Shown here piece after piece: positions 49,612-49,713 of a stretch of DNA of 49,713 bases. A program made the translations under genes and the position numbers. The notes below the pieces were generated by a model. The model saw only the letters and a list, made by a program, of their open reading frames with translations, made no database searches and had not been told where the DNA came from. Source of the stretch: Candidatus Coprosoma intestinipullorum (GTDB taxonomy: Bacteria > Bacillota_I > Bacilli_A > RF39 > UBA660); NCBI GenBank assembly GCA_018713045.1, contig DVFV01000123.1, positions 1-49,713 on the forward strand, given 5' to 3'. Positions within the stretch are counted from its first letter, which is position 1. Each line of letters starts with the position of its first letter.

Positions 49612-49713
49612 TGAAAAATGATGAGTTTTTTAGGTATTTATTTTGTCTTTTTTAAACATTTCGAAGATATTAGATCTTTGGCAAAAACTGTTTGAAGATA
49701 TTTTCTCATTTCA

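Noticed and set aside
1-49713. CRISPR array, rRNA or tRNA genes
   Set aside because: No regularly spaced direct repeats, no rRNA-like stretches and no cloverleaf/TTCGA-context tRNA recognised by eye; a tRNAscan/Infernal run would be decisive.
1-49713. Mollicutes-type genetic code (TGA = Trp)
   Set aside because: rarA ends with TGA at 3364-3366 before its terminator, and Trp residues (e.g. DNWATCD in the alkD-like gene) are encoded by TGG.
49620-49713. Possible 3' end of an upstream gene on the minus strand
   Set aside because: A short open frame (...EMRKYLQTVFAKDLISSKCLKKTK*) reaches the edge but matches no recognisable protein such as L33.

Overview
This window is an AT-rich, mostly minus-strand segment of a bacterial chromosome. 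It looks like a low-GC Firmicutes/Bacilli- or Mollicutes-like gut lineage. TGA is used as a stop (e.g. rarA, 3364-3366) and TGG encodes Trp. The right third is the conserved secE-nusG-rplK-rplA-rplJ-rplL-rsmC/ybxB-rpoB-rpoC cluster, with an L10 leader, two candidate L1-type leaders and several TTGACA-N17-TATAAT promoters. Other core genes are smc, dnaG-rpoD-trmK, comEA-comEC, an FtsW/RodA-type gene, trpS, def, holA, rarA, xerC/D, a two-component system, and a prepilin peptidase with a PilC/ComGB-type protein. No rRNA, tRNA or CRISPR array was recognised. The most interesting accessory content is: (1) three tandem paralogous membrane-anchored HExxH...EGYTE metalloprotease-like genes (8434-11300), one with HDxxH; (2) a TnpB gene with a structured 3' candidate omegaRNA; (3) an unlisted 54-aa YjcZ-like Gly/Tyr-rich protein behind a sigmaE-like promoter; (4) a short-armed SMC followed by a tail-anchored protein with an internal duplication; (5) an arylsulfotransferase-fold protein that appears to lack the usual catalytic histidine motifs. 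All family calls come from reading motifs by eye, with no database search.
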